Positions 1-10,624 of a DNA stretch of 62,144 nt are shown here, piece after piece (within the stretch, counting starts at the first letter, position 1; each line of letters begins with the position of its first letter). The stretch spans positions 1 through 62,144 of the forward strand of contig JAGLME010000022.1 of assembly GCA_023140195.1 (NCBI GenBank), in the 5' to 3' direction. The translations under genes and the position numbers were made by a program. Below the pieces are notes generated by a model. The model had not been told where the DNA came from. It did no database searches and was given only the letters and a program-made list of their open reading frames with translations. The DNA comes from Thermoplasmata archaeon. Its GTDB lineage: Archaea; Thermoplasmatota; Thermoplasmata; RBG-16-68-12; SOIM01.

Positions 1-36
1 AGGGGAAATGACAGACTTCCCTATGGTCTCCGACAT
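1..36 (-). CDS. Start of a protein leaving the window, possibly PRC-barrel
   Basis: Reading leftward from an ATG at 36, twelve codons give MSETIGKSVISP before the window ends. The pattern 'IGK-x-V-I-S' near the N-terminus resembles PRC-barrel proteins (typically IGKPVIS-DG-x-x-IG), but twelve residues are too few to assign a family. An AGGTGA-like sequence and a GAGATAAGA stretch (about 60-68) lie upstream and could be a ribosome-binding site and TATA element. The gene would be divergent from the secreted protein at 177. Confidence 0.35.
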   Translation of the reverse strand, partial: MSETIGKSVISP

Positions 37-176
37 TTCCTGAGTACTTTCACCTGTGGTCTTATCTCAAACAGAGAGCAGTCATTCCGTCCAGACACAG
101 CGGTGAAAGTTTCCCCACCGAAAATCTAATATAAGCAGGAACCCAATCAAAAATCATAGAGGAGGGGATTTAGGAA

Positions 177-1715
177 GTGAAGGATGGCTTGTCGCCCCTG
201 TCAGCTGGTTTGATAGCTCTTGCATTCATCCTCTCCACTGCAAGTTTCTCCTGGAATGAGAACCATGCATTGATCTATCCAGACGAATCTCACATACTTG
301 AAGACCAAACGCCTCAAGTTGCGAATTGCTCCGTCTCTGGATTCGAGGGAATGCCGGTTGCGCTCAACGCATCTTGCGCTCTCGGATCATCACCTGAAAA
401 CGCATCGCATCGCTGGGACCTGGATTCTGATGGTGTCTGGGATACGTCGTGGATAGTAACAGAAGAGTACGAGCACATTTGGGGGGATGACTTCACAGGC
501 TCGGCGAGAGTGGAGAGGGGGTTGCCAAAGGACGTAGTGGACATTGTGCTGGAGGGAGAGCTCCATGAGGTTGGGGCCCTGAATCCGACTCAGTGGATAG
601 CTCAGGCGTTTGTCCCTAACAGGCCTTTGCTGACAAAGGTTGCTGTGGACGTATCAGTGAACTGGGGTCAGCCTTCTGACCTTCACGCATGGATTCGCGA
701 TACGCTGGACCCCTCTGGGTCAAATCTCAGCCATGGGAGTCTCCCCTACACAGAAGTTCCAAGAGGCAGATACATCGAACCTGATGAATGGCCAATCATC
801 GATGTGGAGGATGTGGTCCTTGAGCTAAACCGCATGTATTATATCATGTTGAATCTCTTCTACCCAACAAACGGATCCTATGAGGGTCATGGTAACGGAC
901 TCCTCGTGCCAGAATGGCCGACATATGGGGGGAATCTGGATTCAGGTTGGACTGGCCCTGATGATGACGACAACCTTGGCTTCCGCACCTACACGAGAGA
1001 GATAACACCAGTCGCCCAAGGAGAAATTGATGTGGAAATCCAGAACATCAATCCCGTGATTTCAGATTCTTCTTACCAGATAGACGACGCAAGTGCATCC
1101 ATCCTCTTCCGCATAGCAGGGGAGAAGTGGCACAATGTGGAAGTTCACATTTTCGAAAGCGACGATGAGATTGGCTATGCGAACATCACTAGATACCCAG
1201 GAAGTCCAAACAACCAGACAGTCCGTCTGGCGAACGTCTCGATAGATCCCTCAAAGAAATACTCAGCAACGGCCTACTACACCCCAGAAGATGACCCTAT
1301 CAATGGGCAGATTTGGGGTGCCACTCCTGCTTGGTTTGTTTTCGAGTTTGATAATACCTCAAGAAGAATACATCACACATTCAACGTGAGACACGAAGAA
1401 ACGTGGGTTTGGAACATCGAAGATTTGAATCAATACTTGCCTCTTCCCACCGTCACTCTAGAAGCCATTGCATATGATCCTGGTAGCGACGATCTGAAGT
1501 TCAAATGGAGTTTCGGAGATGGAACTTTCGATGAACACATCTACTACAACAATGGAATGAATCCTGATCCTTATCCATCACCCGACGTGAATCCGGTAAT
1601 TGTGACCGATCTGACCCTACACGGATATTCTTCTGCAGGAACTTACACAATCATACTTACCGTGACTGATGATGACAACGGAGAGGTGGCTGTCTCAATG
1701 GTTCTGAGCGTTTGA
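177..1715 (+). CDS. Secreted protein with C-terminal PKD domain
   Basis: A 512-residue protein starting at GTG 177, preceded by GGAGG at 161-165 and a TATA-like stretch (TAATATAAG) near 126-134. Residues about 8-25 form a hydrophobic signal segment. The body is Asn/Asp-rich and beta-strand-like, as in exported archaeal surface proteins. Near the N-terminus 'HRWDLDSDGVWD' and near the C-terminus 'FKWSFGDGT' are PKD-type motifs; the last ~95 residues (a WSFGDG core followed by 'GTYTIILTVTDDDNG') are a good PKD domain, normally an extracellular protein-protein or carbohydrate contact module. There is no C-terminal membrane anchor. The substrate and partner are unknown. Confidence 0.8.
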   Translation: MKDGLSPLSAGLIALAFILSTASFSWNENHALIYPDESHILEDQTPQVANCSVSGFEGMPVALNASCALGSSPENASHRWDLDSDGVWDTSWIVTEEYEHIWGDDFTGSARVERGLPKDVVDIVLEGELHEVGALNPTQWIAQAFVPNRPLLTKVAVDVSVNWGQPSDLHAWIRDTLDPSGSNLSHGSLPYTEVPRGRYIEPDEWPIIDVEDVVLELNRMYYIMLNLFYPTNGSYEGHGNGLLVPEWPTYGGNLDSGWTGPDDDDNLGFRTYTREITPVAQGEIDVEIQNINPVISDSSYQIDDASASILFRIAGEKWHNVEVHIFESDDEIGYANITRYPGSPNNQTVRLANVSIDPSKKYSATAYYTPEDDPINGQIWGATPAWFVFEFDNTSRRIHHTFNVRHEETWVWNIEDLNQYLPLPTVTLEAIAYDPGSDDLKFKWSFGDGTFDEHIYYNNGMNPDPYPSPDVNPVIVTDLTLHGYSSAGTYTIILTVTDDDNGEVAVSMVLSV

Positions 1716-1889
1716 GAAACAGAGATGATGGACGAGAGCTCCTCATTAGATTTGAGGACACGAGAAATGTCGTTCTCCATTATCGAGGACGACAGAAGTC
1801 TAAGCCCTTGTACAGAAACCAAACGTGACGTTGACCATGGACAATACCAGAGTCCTCAACAGCGACCTTTTCGGAACCACAACTCCGCA

Positions 1890-2399
1890 CTACCTACACA
1901 AATAGTCTATGAACTTGTTCAGAGGCATCCCGTCCTCCCATCTGAGAATATGATGGCCCATGGCGCTCTTTTCGATCTTCGGTATCCTGTTGTACATGAG
2001 CTTCAGCCTGCCTTTCACTCCGTCCACTTCCAGAGCGAATATCCTCCACGAATCTCCCCTCTGCCTCTTGAGCCGGTATGCATAGAGCGGGAAGAGACCT
2101 GCTCTGTCACATTCGCCGATCATCCATTTCGCTTGGTCCTGGTTCCTGACGTTCTTGCTGAACCTGAGGGTCTTGCTCTTGGAGCTCTTAACTTCAATCG
2201 GAAAAGAAACATCTCCTCTCAGCGCGATGAGGTCGAAACCCATCGACCCGGCTGCCCTGGAGACCACGAACGGCTTGTCAAGGATCTTCAGATAGGACTC
2301 TTTCTCGGTCTCATCGCAGCTTCTTGTCGCCTTCCCAATGACGTCCAAGTCGCCGTGCAAAATGTGTTTCAGCTCTCTCTCGTATGTCCCGCCTGCCAC
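1890..2399 (-). CDS. hjc: Holliday junction resolvase, Hjc type
   Basis: A 169-residue nuclease of the archaeal Hjc family, which cuts four-way DNA junctions as a dimer during recombination and repair. Visible family signatures are the N-terminal 'GTYEREL' (Glu7), 'GFDLIAL' (Asp56) and 'PIEVKSSK' (Glu69, Lys71), which form the PD-(D/E)xK active site, preceded by the conserved 'VVSRAAGS' basic loop. The family is usually 120-140 residues; this copy has a slightly longer C-terminus. The GTG start at 2399 is supported by a TATA-like ATATAATT about 25 nt upstream, so the transcript is probably leaderless. It sits downstream of tgt on the same strand. Confidence 0.85.
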   Translation of the reverse strand: MAGGTYERELKHILHGDLDVIGKATRSCDETEKESYLKILDKPFVVSRAAGSMGFDLIALRGDVSFPIEVKSSKSKTLRFSKNVRNQDQAKWMIGECDRAGLFPLYAYRLKRQRGDSWRIFALEVDGVKGRLKLMYNRIPKIEKSAMGHHILRWEDGMPLNKFIDYLCR

Positions 2400-2449
2400 A
2401 ATAGGGGTATCGCATTCTAGAATTATATGCCTTTCGAATGATGAGATGA

Positions 2450-4550
<2,101 letters not shown>

Positions 4551-4585
4551 CCGGGAGTGAATGTAAGTCAAAGAAAAACAATTTT

Positions 4586-4963
4586 CTATTTGAGGACCTT
4601 CTTGGCCTTCTTCTCGTCGTCCACAGCGACGGCGAGCTCTGTCTTGCCACCCTTCTTCCCGATGATATACAAGGATTCGACGTTCACCTGAGCTCGAGCA
4701 AGTCGCTTGGCTATCTTGGCAAGCTCACCTGGCCTGTCAAGGAGTTCGACCAAGATGACTCCATTCTGTTCAAAATCGAAGCCTGCGGTTTTCAGGGCCT
4801 TCTGGGCGGTAGAAGTATCATTGGTGACTATTCTCAAGAACGGCGTATCCGAGCCCGATTCGCTGGCTATAGCCATGATGTTCACAGCACGGGCAGCTAG
4901 CGCCTCCGTGACCCGAGCGAGTTCCCCTGGTCTGTTGGAAAGATAGACCTTGAATTCGTGCAA
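4586..4963 (-). CDS. Tandem ACT-domain protein
   Basis: A 125-residue protein made almost only of two ACT domains. The first begins 'FKVYLSNRPGELARVTEAL' and the second 'VILVELLDRPGELAKIAKRL'; 'RPGEL' in each is the ACT ligand-binding loop. Stand-alone tandem ACT proteins bind amino acids and regulate enzymes, but the ligand cannot be read here. The C-terminus is Lys-rich. The start is taken as TTG 4963 because GGGGTGA lies four bases upstream; a TATA-like TTATATG is about 40 nt upstream. It heads the ACT-queA-tgt transcription unit. Confidence 0.75.
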   Translation of the reverse strand: MHEFKVYLSNRPGELARVTEALAARAVNIMAIASESGSDTPFLRIVTNDTSTAQKALKTAGFDFEQNGVILVELLDRPGELAKIAKRLARAQVNVESLYIIGKKGGKTELAVAVDDEKKAKKVLK

Positions 4964-5179
4964 GCATTCACCCCTGTTTCAGGACCATCATCTATGTTTC
5001 ATATAACCCTTTTCCCCAAGAATCATATGAGAGGTAAGGCCCGGCAAACCAATCGGTGGTTTGAAGAATACCTCCTGACGGTGAAATAAAGAATGAATCC
5101 CCCCTCTCTGATTCGGAAGGGGACGAGAGGGAGGAATTCATGCACCTGATGTGTGATTCCTTGTCTCCAGACAGAGCAA

Positions 5180-6664
5180 CTACTCTTCTCCGCCCAAGGG
5201 TTCTTCTTCGGCCACGGGCTCTTCTTCCAGCGGTTCCTCCTCAAGTGGAGGGCCTCTCTTCTTCATGGCGACCACGGCCACTATGACCACCACCACGATG
5301 ATAATGATTATCAGGAGGATCCAAATGATGTCGATTCCCGCATCCTCGGCAGCCTCTTCTACCGTAATGCTCTGGGTCTGTGTTGAGGTGCCACCATTTC
5401 CGTCGTCTGCCGTGACTGTCACGGTATATGTGCCGGCCTCGGTAAACGCGTGTGTAACTGATGCGCCGTCATCTGTAGTGCTATCGCCGAAGTCCCAGGA
5501 ATATGTCAGCGTATCCCCATCTGGGTCTGTGGCAGACACGTCGAATGTGATCGTCTCGTCGACCTCAGCTGTCGTAGCGCTAGCTGTAATCGTTGGTGAG
5601 CCTGGATCCTGATTCGGCTGCTCGAAGACCAACTTAAACACGTCGGAGGCAGTCGTTCTGTGGGCGTCAGCATCTTGATTGTCAAAGACAGCCACACCGA
5701 AGAAATACTCACCATCCGTCGAAGTATCCGAGAACTGGAGATCGTCGATGTTGCCAGTATCCAAAGCTCGGCTCCATTCCAACGTCCATTGGCCAGCACT
5801 GTGAATTCCACTTGCCCCGACATCACCCCGACTCCCAACTGGCTTGGATTGATAATGACCAGGTATCAGATTGAGTTCAGTGACATTAGTCCCGTCTTCA
5901 TCAATGATTGTCCCGTTTGTGTAGAGTATATCAATGGTCCGGGTCTCTCCGGCATCAATCTCAGATTGCAGGATGAACTTCGCATCATCACCGGTTGCCA
6001 ATGGTTCCCAATACATGGGCACATCAGTGCTGTTATCCCAGTCGTCAGTGAAGTTGAGGGTCTTCTTGTTACTTGAATAACCTCCGGATGTCTTGGCATC
6101 TCCGTTGCGACCTGTTACGTTGAAGAATTTATCATCTAGCCAGCCAGAGGGGTTTGATCTCGTGGCCTTCCAATGCCACGTATCGACAGTCTCCCCAACA
6201 ATTGTCGTGTTCATGTCAGGAGAGTGACACACGGAATCGCATCCTCTTTCGTTAAAACCTGTTGCAGAGATGTTCCATATGAGCGACAGTCTGTCTTCTC
6301 CCTTCCCAGCCTGCACCCAATCAGTTCCATTAAAGGACCATTGCTCTCTGGTATCGCTCTCAGTTGTGTCGCTCCAAATCGCCAAGAAGTAGATATCAGT
6401 GCCAGTGTACACGGTCTTGATATCCACGTTTGTTCCTCCAACGTTAACAGTCATTGCCACCGCGCTTTCCCAAATGGTGTCGCTCCCGTCGCCATCAATT
6501 GTTGGTGCGGTATCAACCGATGCGGACTCAATCGTGTCCGCAAGTCCCCTCGTCCTCGTGCTATCAGCGACGCCGGGTGCCAACGATAGGGGCATCGCCA
6601 AGAGGATCGATAGAGAGATAGTCGCCATAGCTAGCAATGCATACTTTTTGTTCTTCGAGTTCAT
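5180..6664 (-). CDS. Membrane-anchored heme-binding (EB_dh-like) protein with PKD domain
   Basis: A 494-residue exported protein. ATG 6664 follows a strong GGAGGAAGAAGT. Residues ~8-32 are a signal peptide. Residues ~45-340 resemble the ethylbenzene-dehydrogenase/DMSO-reductase-type heme-binding domain: 'IDGDGSDTIWESA', 'FLAIWSDTT', a CxxxCH motif ('CDSVCH') followed by 'DTWHWKATRSNPSGWLDD'. A PKD domain follows (~355-440; 'YSWDFGDST', 'GTYTVTVTADDGNGG'), then a single membrane helix rich in Ile/Val, the stop-transfer 'KKRGPP' and a short Glu/Pro tail. The layout puts the heme and PKD domains outside and the acidic tail inside. A role in extracellular electron transfer is plausible but not shown. 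No oxidoreductase partner gene is adjacent. Confidence 0.75.
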   Translation of the reverse strand: MNSKNKKYALLAMATISLSILLAMPLSLAPGVADSTRTRGLADTIESASVDTAPTIDGDGSDTIWESAVAMTVNVGGTNVDIKTVYTGTDIYFLAIWSDTTESDTREQWSFNGTDWVQAGKGEDRLSLIWNISATGFNERGCDSVCHSPDMNTTIVGETVDTWHWKATRSNPSGWLDDKFFNVTGRNGDAKTSGGYSSNKKTLNFTDDWDNSTDVPMYWEPLATGDDAKFILQSEIDAGETRTIDILYTNGTIIDEDGTNVTELNLIPGHYQSKPVGSRGDVGASGIHSAGQWTLEWSRALDTGNIDDLQFSDTSTDGEYFFGVAVFDNQDADAHRTTASDVFKLVFEQPNQDPGSPTITASATTAEVDETITFDVSATDPDGDTLTYSWDFGDSTTDDGASVTHAFTEAGTYTVTVTADDGNGGTSTQTQSITVEEAAEDAGIDIIWILLIIIIIVVVVIVAVVAMKKRGPPLEEEPLEEEPVAEEEPLGGEE

Positions 6665-6914
6665 ACTTCTTCCTCCTAGGTCTTATAACAATGTTATACT
6701 GCGGTTTTCGTCATGTGGTGTTTGTAGTCCAGCAAATGTATGACGACAGAAATGGAGGTTTCGTATATAAACATTAGGAAAATGGGCAAACAGTAACGAA
6801 ATTCGATACATCTCTCAAAATCATGTCAAAATCAGCCTAAGGCCGTGCGCTTGTGCCCGAGTGAGGAGACCTGTTGGGTGAATGTGAAGACTCGAGATCG
6901 TGTCTCACTTCTCA

Positions 6915-7589
6915 TCAGACAACCGATGACTGGACAGTACTCTCATGATCAGTTTCCAAGAACTCTGTCCATCCATATGCTTTGAGGCCCAAGGCAAATA
7001 TGGGAATGCTGACAAGCGTGAGTATTATCTTGAAGACCGTCACCGAGGCAATGCTCCCGAGAAGTCCCTCAGTGGAGAAGATGCCTGCAAAGGCTATCGT
7101 ATGAAACAGTAAGGTGTCGATAGTCATGACCAGAATCAGGATTATCCCATATCTGGCCCAGATGTTCCATTTCCACTTATGGTAGAGATAGTTGTTCAAG
7201 TACATGGCGACCACGAAGGCGATGACACTTCCGAAAACGATCCTAACTTCAATGCTCGTAAGGTGAGAGAACGTCAAAGCCAGTGGAGTGCCGATCGACC
7301 CGAATCCCCGCTCTGTGGCGTCCGGAACTGCAAGTTCAAGATAGAGATTGATGAGGAGGAGCACATTGGCGAACAGCCCCGCTGCGATTATCTTCCAGCC
7401 CTCCTTCTTGCCCTCTTTTTCGTTGATTATGTTGGCAACGAGGAAGATAGCCAGATAGGCAAATACACCTGCCGGTACCAGGTCGTACGGCTCAGGAAAA
7501 AGCGGAAAGGACTCCACTCTTATCGCGGTCAGTATCTGGGCGGCTACGTACAAAGCTCCAATCGAGGCATATAGGATCTCCTTCCTCAC
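6915..7589 (-). CDS. Queuosine-precursor transporter, YhhQ/VUT family
   Basis: A 224-residue integral membrane protein with about six helices. The cytoplasmic motif 'VANIINEKEGKKEGWK' after the second helix and 'LTSIEVRIVFGSVIAFVVAMYLNN' match the VUT/YhhQ family, whose bacterial members import preQ0, preQ1 or queuine. GTG 7589 is preceded by GGAGGGG. The gene lies about 2 kb from queA-tgt, separated by the heme/PKD gene, and gives the salvage step that the pathway here would need because no queC/D/E/F genes are visible. The family call is good; the exact substrate is inferred from context. Confidence 0.82.
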   Translation of the reverse strand: MRKEILYASIGALYVAAQILTAIRVESFPLFPEPYDLVPAGVFAYLAIFLVANIINEKEGKKEGWKIIAAGLFANVLLLINLYLELAVPDATERGFGSIGTPLALTFSHLTSIEVRIVFGSVIAFVVAMYLNNYLYHKWKWNIWARYGIILILVMTIDTLLFHTIAFAGIFSTEGLLGSIASVTVFKIILTLVSIPIFALGLKAYGWTEFLETDHESTVQSSVV

Positions 7590-7707
7590 AAAATCCCCTC
7601 CTTCCAGAAAGCGAGTTGCGGCTTAAAGCTCTTTCATCCTCCCTTCTACTGCATAAGTTGAAAAACATTCTTAAACGAGAATCACATTAGCCCAGAATGG
7701 AGATTTC

Positions 7708-8424
7708 ATGGCGGTTCAGCGGATTAGCACAGGGGTAAAGGGACTTGATGAGAAGATGGAGGGAGGCGTTCCAGAGAAATGGGTGTCGCTGATTTGTGGA
7801 CGTGCAGGGACGATGAAATCCACGCTTGCCTACAGCATTCTTTTCAACGCGGCGAAGAACGAGGGAAGGAGAGGCATCTACATCACTCTTGAACAGAACA
7901 GGCAGAGCCTTGTCGACCACATGGTGAAGATTGGGATGGACCCGAGGGCCATCACCGGCGAGGGCGGAATAATCATAGTTGACATGGCACGGTTGAGAAA
8001 GGAGATGGACAAGAAGGAGATCGAAGGGGACGTTAACTGGCCGCAGTCGGTCCTGACTACCGTCAGCAACTACAAGTTGAAATACGGATGCAACATCTTC
8101 GTCCTGGACTCGATGGCCGCGCTGTACTCTATTACAGATATCGAGAATCCCAGAAGCGAGCTGTTCATGTTCTTCGACAAGTTGAGGGAATTGGACATCA
8201 CCTCTTTTCTGGTCTCCGAGATGTTCGAACCTGACAAGCTCTATTTCGGGCAGTACGGAGTGGAGGATTTCCTCTCGGACGGCATATTCCATCTGGAGAT
8301 GGAGAGGCAAGAAAGGACCGTGAACCTCTATCTCGCTGTGGTCAAGATGAGGATGACCAAGCATGACAGGGCGTACTATCCGTTGATAGTCGAGCACGGC
8401 GGACTGGAAATAGTCACGGACTAG
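7708..8424 (+). CDS. KaiC-like RecA-fold ATPase
   Basis: A 238-residue single-domain KaiC/RadA-like ATPase. It starts 'ISTGVKGLDEKMEGGVP', then a Walker A 'GRAGTMKST' (residues ~31-39), the 'YITLEQNRQSLVDHM' segment and a Walker B 'NIFVLDSMAALYS'. Archaeal single-domain KaiC homologues often act as regulators or as partners of signalling proteins; none has a general assigned function. ATG 7708 follows GGAG. The downstream ubiX starts 8 nt after the stop, so the two are probably co-transcribed. Confidence 0.85.
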   Translation: MAVQRISTGVKGLDEKMEGGVPEKWVSLICGRAGTMKSTLAYSILFNAAKNEGRRGIYITLEQNRQSLVDHMVKIGMDPRAITGEGGIIIVDMARLRKEMDKKEIEGDVNWPQSVLTTVSNYKLKYGCNIFVLDSMAALYSITDIENPRSELFMFFDKLRELDITSFLVSEMFEPDKLYFGQYGVEDFLSDGIFHLEMERQERTVNLYLAVVKMRMTKHDRAYYPLIVEHGGLEIVTD

Positions 8425-8431
8425 ACTCGCC

Positions 8432-8974
8432 ATGAGGGTCGTTGTTGCTGTCACTGGGGCTTCTGGAATAGACTATGCCGTGACCCTTCTGAAGACTCTT
8501 GGAGAAGAGAAGACATTGATAGTCTCCGAGCACGGTAGGAGACTGATCGAAATCGAATCCGCTCTCTCGCTGGATGAGATAGGGGCCATGGCGAATGTCA
8601 GATACGATGACAACGACCTGGAAGCGGCCATATCATCTGGCAGCAACGAATTCGACGCAATGGTAATCGTTCCATGTTCCATGTCGACCCTGTCCAAGGT
8701 CGCGTGCGGGATCGCAGACACTCTGATAACCAGGACCGCATCCGTCGCACTGAAAGAGGATCGCAAGTTCATCTTGGTACCAAGAGAGACCCCCCTGTCC
8801 AAGATCCACATAGACAATATGAGCAAGTTGAAGGATGCTGGTGCGGTCATACTACCGGCGATGCCGGCGTTCTACACAAAGCCCAAAACAATCCAGGACA
8901 TGGTGAACTTCATCACGGGGAAAATCATGGAATCGCTCGGGCTGGACCATCAGTTGTACGAGAAGTGGGAATGA
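8432..8974 (+). CDS. ubiX: Flavin prenyltransferase UbiX
   Basis: A 180-residue UbiX/Pad1-type flavoprotein that prenylates FMN with dimethylallyl monophosphate to make the cofactor of UbiD-type decarboxylases. Motifs: 'VAVTGASGIDYAVTLL' (FMN phosphate loop), 'VIVPCSMSTLSKVACGIADTLITR' (prenyl-phosphate/FMN site), 'ILVPRETPLSKIHIDNM' and 'VILPAMPAFYTKP'. Full length. In archaea the likely client is the anhydromevalonate-phosphate decarboxylase, the UbiD homologue acting after phosphomevalonate dehydratase, whose two subunits are encoded at 47-49 kb here. The ATG 8432 spacing suggests coupling to the KaiC-like gene. Its 3' end abuts the convergent hydrolase gene. Confidence 0.92.
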   Translation: MRVVVAVTGASGIDYAVTLLKTLGEEKTLIVSEHGRRLIEIESALSLDEIGAMANVRYDDNDLEAAISSGSNEFDAMVIVPCSMSTLSKVACGIADTLITRTASVALKEDRKFILVPRETPLSKIHIDNMSKLKDAGAVILPAMPAFYTKPKTIQDMVNFITGKIMESLGLDHQLYEKWE

Positions 8975-9583
8975 TCATTGTTCTATCTCATGGTCAATCT
9001 CGATCACGGTAACGCTGAAGCCTTGCTTTTCGGCCTCCTCCTTGAACTCCAATGGGTCAGCCTGGATCTCTGGGAAGGTGTTGTAATGCATAGGGATCGC
9101 GACCTTGGGCCGTATCGTCTTCAATGCCTCGATGGCCTCTTCTACGTTCATGGTAAAATGCCCCCCAATGGGGACGAACAGGATGTCCACGTTCTCTATC
9201 CTTGATACGCCGTCGATGTAGGTATCGCCAAGATGCGCTATCCTCTTCCCCTCGAACTCGAACACGTATCCGGTCGGATATCCGCTCTGATGGTGACTGG
9301 CGGAGATCATCTCAATGGGGATGCCCATGACGTCGATCTTGTCCCCTATCTTCATCTCGATCTTGTTGGGATAGTCACAGTTCGGAGGGCAGACCTTGGG
9401 ACAATTGAACCTGGCAGCGTCCGCACCGTGATCGAAATGCTCATGGGTGACAAGGACCAGGTCCGGCATTCCCGAGTAGTCCGGAGCGGTGTCGTTTCCT
9501 TCGAAGTAAGGGTCGATCAGAATCGTCTTTCCGTTGCTGAGTTCAAAACACGCGTGGCTCAGGTATTTTATCTTCAACCTCAC
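8975..9583 (-). CDS. UPF0173-type metallo-beta-lactamase-fold hydrolase
   Basis: A ~202-residue metal-dependent hydrolase. The fold signature is 'VTHEHFDHGADA' (HxHxDH metal site), with 'KYLSHACFELSNGKTILIDPYF' at the N-terminus, 'GYVFEFEGKRIAHLGDTYID' and the late His in 'KVAIPMHYNTFP'. This is the UPF0173/YtkL-like group; substrates are not known for most members. I place the start at GTG 9583 because the family begins with the beta strand 'KIKYLSHA'; an ATG at 9646 would add 21 residues without family support. It converges on ubiX. Confidence 0.82.
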   Translation of the reverse strand: MRLKIKYLSHACFELSNGKTILIDPYFEGNDTAPDYSGMPDLVLVTHEHFDHGADAARFNCPKVCPPNCDYPNKIEMKIGDKIDVMGIPIEMISASHHQSGYPTGYVFEFEGKRIAHLGDTYIDGVSRIENVDILFVPIGGHFTMNVEEAIEALKTIRPKVAIPMHYNTFPEIQADPLEFKEEAEKQGFSVTVIEIDHEIEQ

Positions 9584-9714
9584 ACCCCGGTTGGCTATTC
9601 TATGTTGGATATTTGGTATTTTCGTTGGGCCCTGCGAGGTCGGCAACTGAACAGAAGCGTTTATGCGGTCATTGTGCCATGCGCTTGGACAGCAAGCCCC
9701 AGTGAGGCCTATTG

Positions 9715-10479
9715 ATGGAACCGCCAGACATTGACCACACCTACTATAACGGAAGGCACTACCACAATCGGTATCAGGTGATCAAAGAGGATATCCCGTT
9801 CTGGATACGGAGGGTGAAAGAGTTCGGAGATCCAGTTTTGGAGTTGGCAGTTGGGACAGGGAGAGTTACAATCCCGCTGGCAAAGGAGGGATTTCAGGTC
9901 ACTGGAATCGATGTCTCCGATTCGATGATGACCGAAGGAAGAAGAAGAGCATCGGAAGCCGGGGCGGAGGTGGAATGGGTCAAGGCCGATGTCAGGGATT
10001 TCCAATTGGGGAGGAAGTTCAACACGATAATCTTCCCCTTGAACACGGTCTGTCATTTCTTGGACCTCAGGGATCTGGAAGCGTGCTTGTCCTGTGTGAA
10101 GGAGCACCTGGCTCGGAACGGCAGGTTCATCATTGACGCCATAGTCCCGAGCGCGGAGAGACTTGCCAGAGACCCTGATGAGAGGTTCTTCAATTCGGAG
10201 TATCCGGACCCCGATGGGGAAGGAGTGGTCAAGGTCTACGAGAGCAACAGGTACGACCCGGCATCCCAGGTCAACCATGTCAAGTTCCACTACCAGGTCC
10301 CCGGACGGTCGGAAGAGATCGTTGAAGAGCTCAACATGAGGATGTACTTCCCTGAGGAGCTGGACGCTTTACTGAAGTACAACGGTTTTGGGATCGATGC
10401 GAAGTATGGGGACTATGATGACGCCTCTTTCGGTCCAACATCACCGAAGCAGATGATTGTCTGCGGTCCGGGTGAATGA
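9715..10479 (+). CDS. Class I SAM-dependent methyltransferase
   Basis: A 254-residue methyltransferase with a clear SAM-binding core: motif I 'VLELAVGTGRVTIPLA', motif II acidic 'VTGIDVSDSMM', then 'VKADVRDFQLG' and 'FNTIIFPLNTVCHF'. The C-terminal part contains 'YFPEELDALLKYNGFGI', the common last-strand region of small-molecule methyltransferases. The acceptor is unknown. ATG 9715 is preferred over TTG 9712. Its last codons overlap the remnant of a GNAT acetyltransferase in another frame (10457-10612). Confidence 0.85.
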   Translation: MEPPDIDHTYYNGRHYHNRYQVIKEDIPFWIRRVKEFGDPVLELAVGTGRVTIPLAKEGFQVTGIDVSDSMMTEGRRRASEAGAEVEWVKADVRDFQLGRKFNTIIFPLNTVCHFLDLRDLEACLSCVKEHLARNGRFIIDAIVPSAERLARDPDERFFNSEYPDPDGEGVVKVYESNRYDPASQVNHVKFHYQVPGRSEEIVEELNMRMYFPEELDALLKYNGFGIDAKYGDYDDASFGPTSPKQMIVCGPGE

Positions 10480-10612
10480 GGCGATCTCTCTCTTCTACAA
10501 AACCGGGTTCAGACTGCTGGGTCACATTGATATGTTCATGGACCTCAACGAAGAGCCCCAAATAGCATGGAGACCTGGTCCAGATATTCAAGGGAACTCG
10601 TTCAAACGCTAG
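10457..10612 (+). pseudogene. C-terminal remnant of a GNAT acetyltransferase
   Basis: In the frame opening at 10457, just after an in-frame stop, the sequence reads 'LSAVRVNEAISLFYKTGFR' followed by 'LLGHIDMFMDLNEEP' and stops at 10612. 'V-x-x-NEAI-x-L(F/Y)-x-K-x-GFR' is the signature of motif B in GNAT acetyltransferases, including the acceptor-side Asn and the Tyr. The N-terminal half, with the acetyl-CoA pyrophosphate loop, is missing and the reading frame is replaced by the 3' end of the methyltransferase gene. I read it as a decayed gene left by a deletion. It could be translated from GTG 10472 as a 46-residue peptide, but nothing suggests function. Confidence 0.6.
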
Positions 10613-10624
10613 ATCTGCATGTGT

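Noticed and set aside
1725..2420. A 231-codon plus-strand frame
   Set aside because: It is antisense to the Hjc gene, whose catalytic motifs are clear, and the protein has no family features.
7687..8454. A 255-codon open frame on the minus strand opposite the KaiC-like gene
   Set aside because: The plus strand encodes an intact KaiC-like ATPase with Walker motifs; the minus frame has no domain, no promoter and runs exactly antisense.
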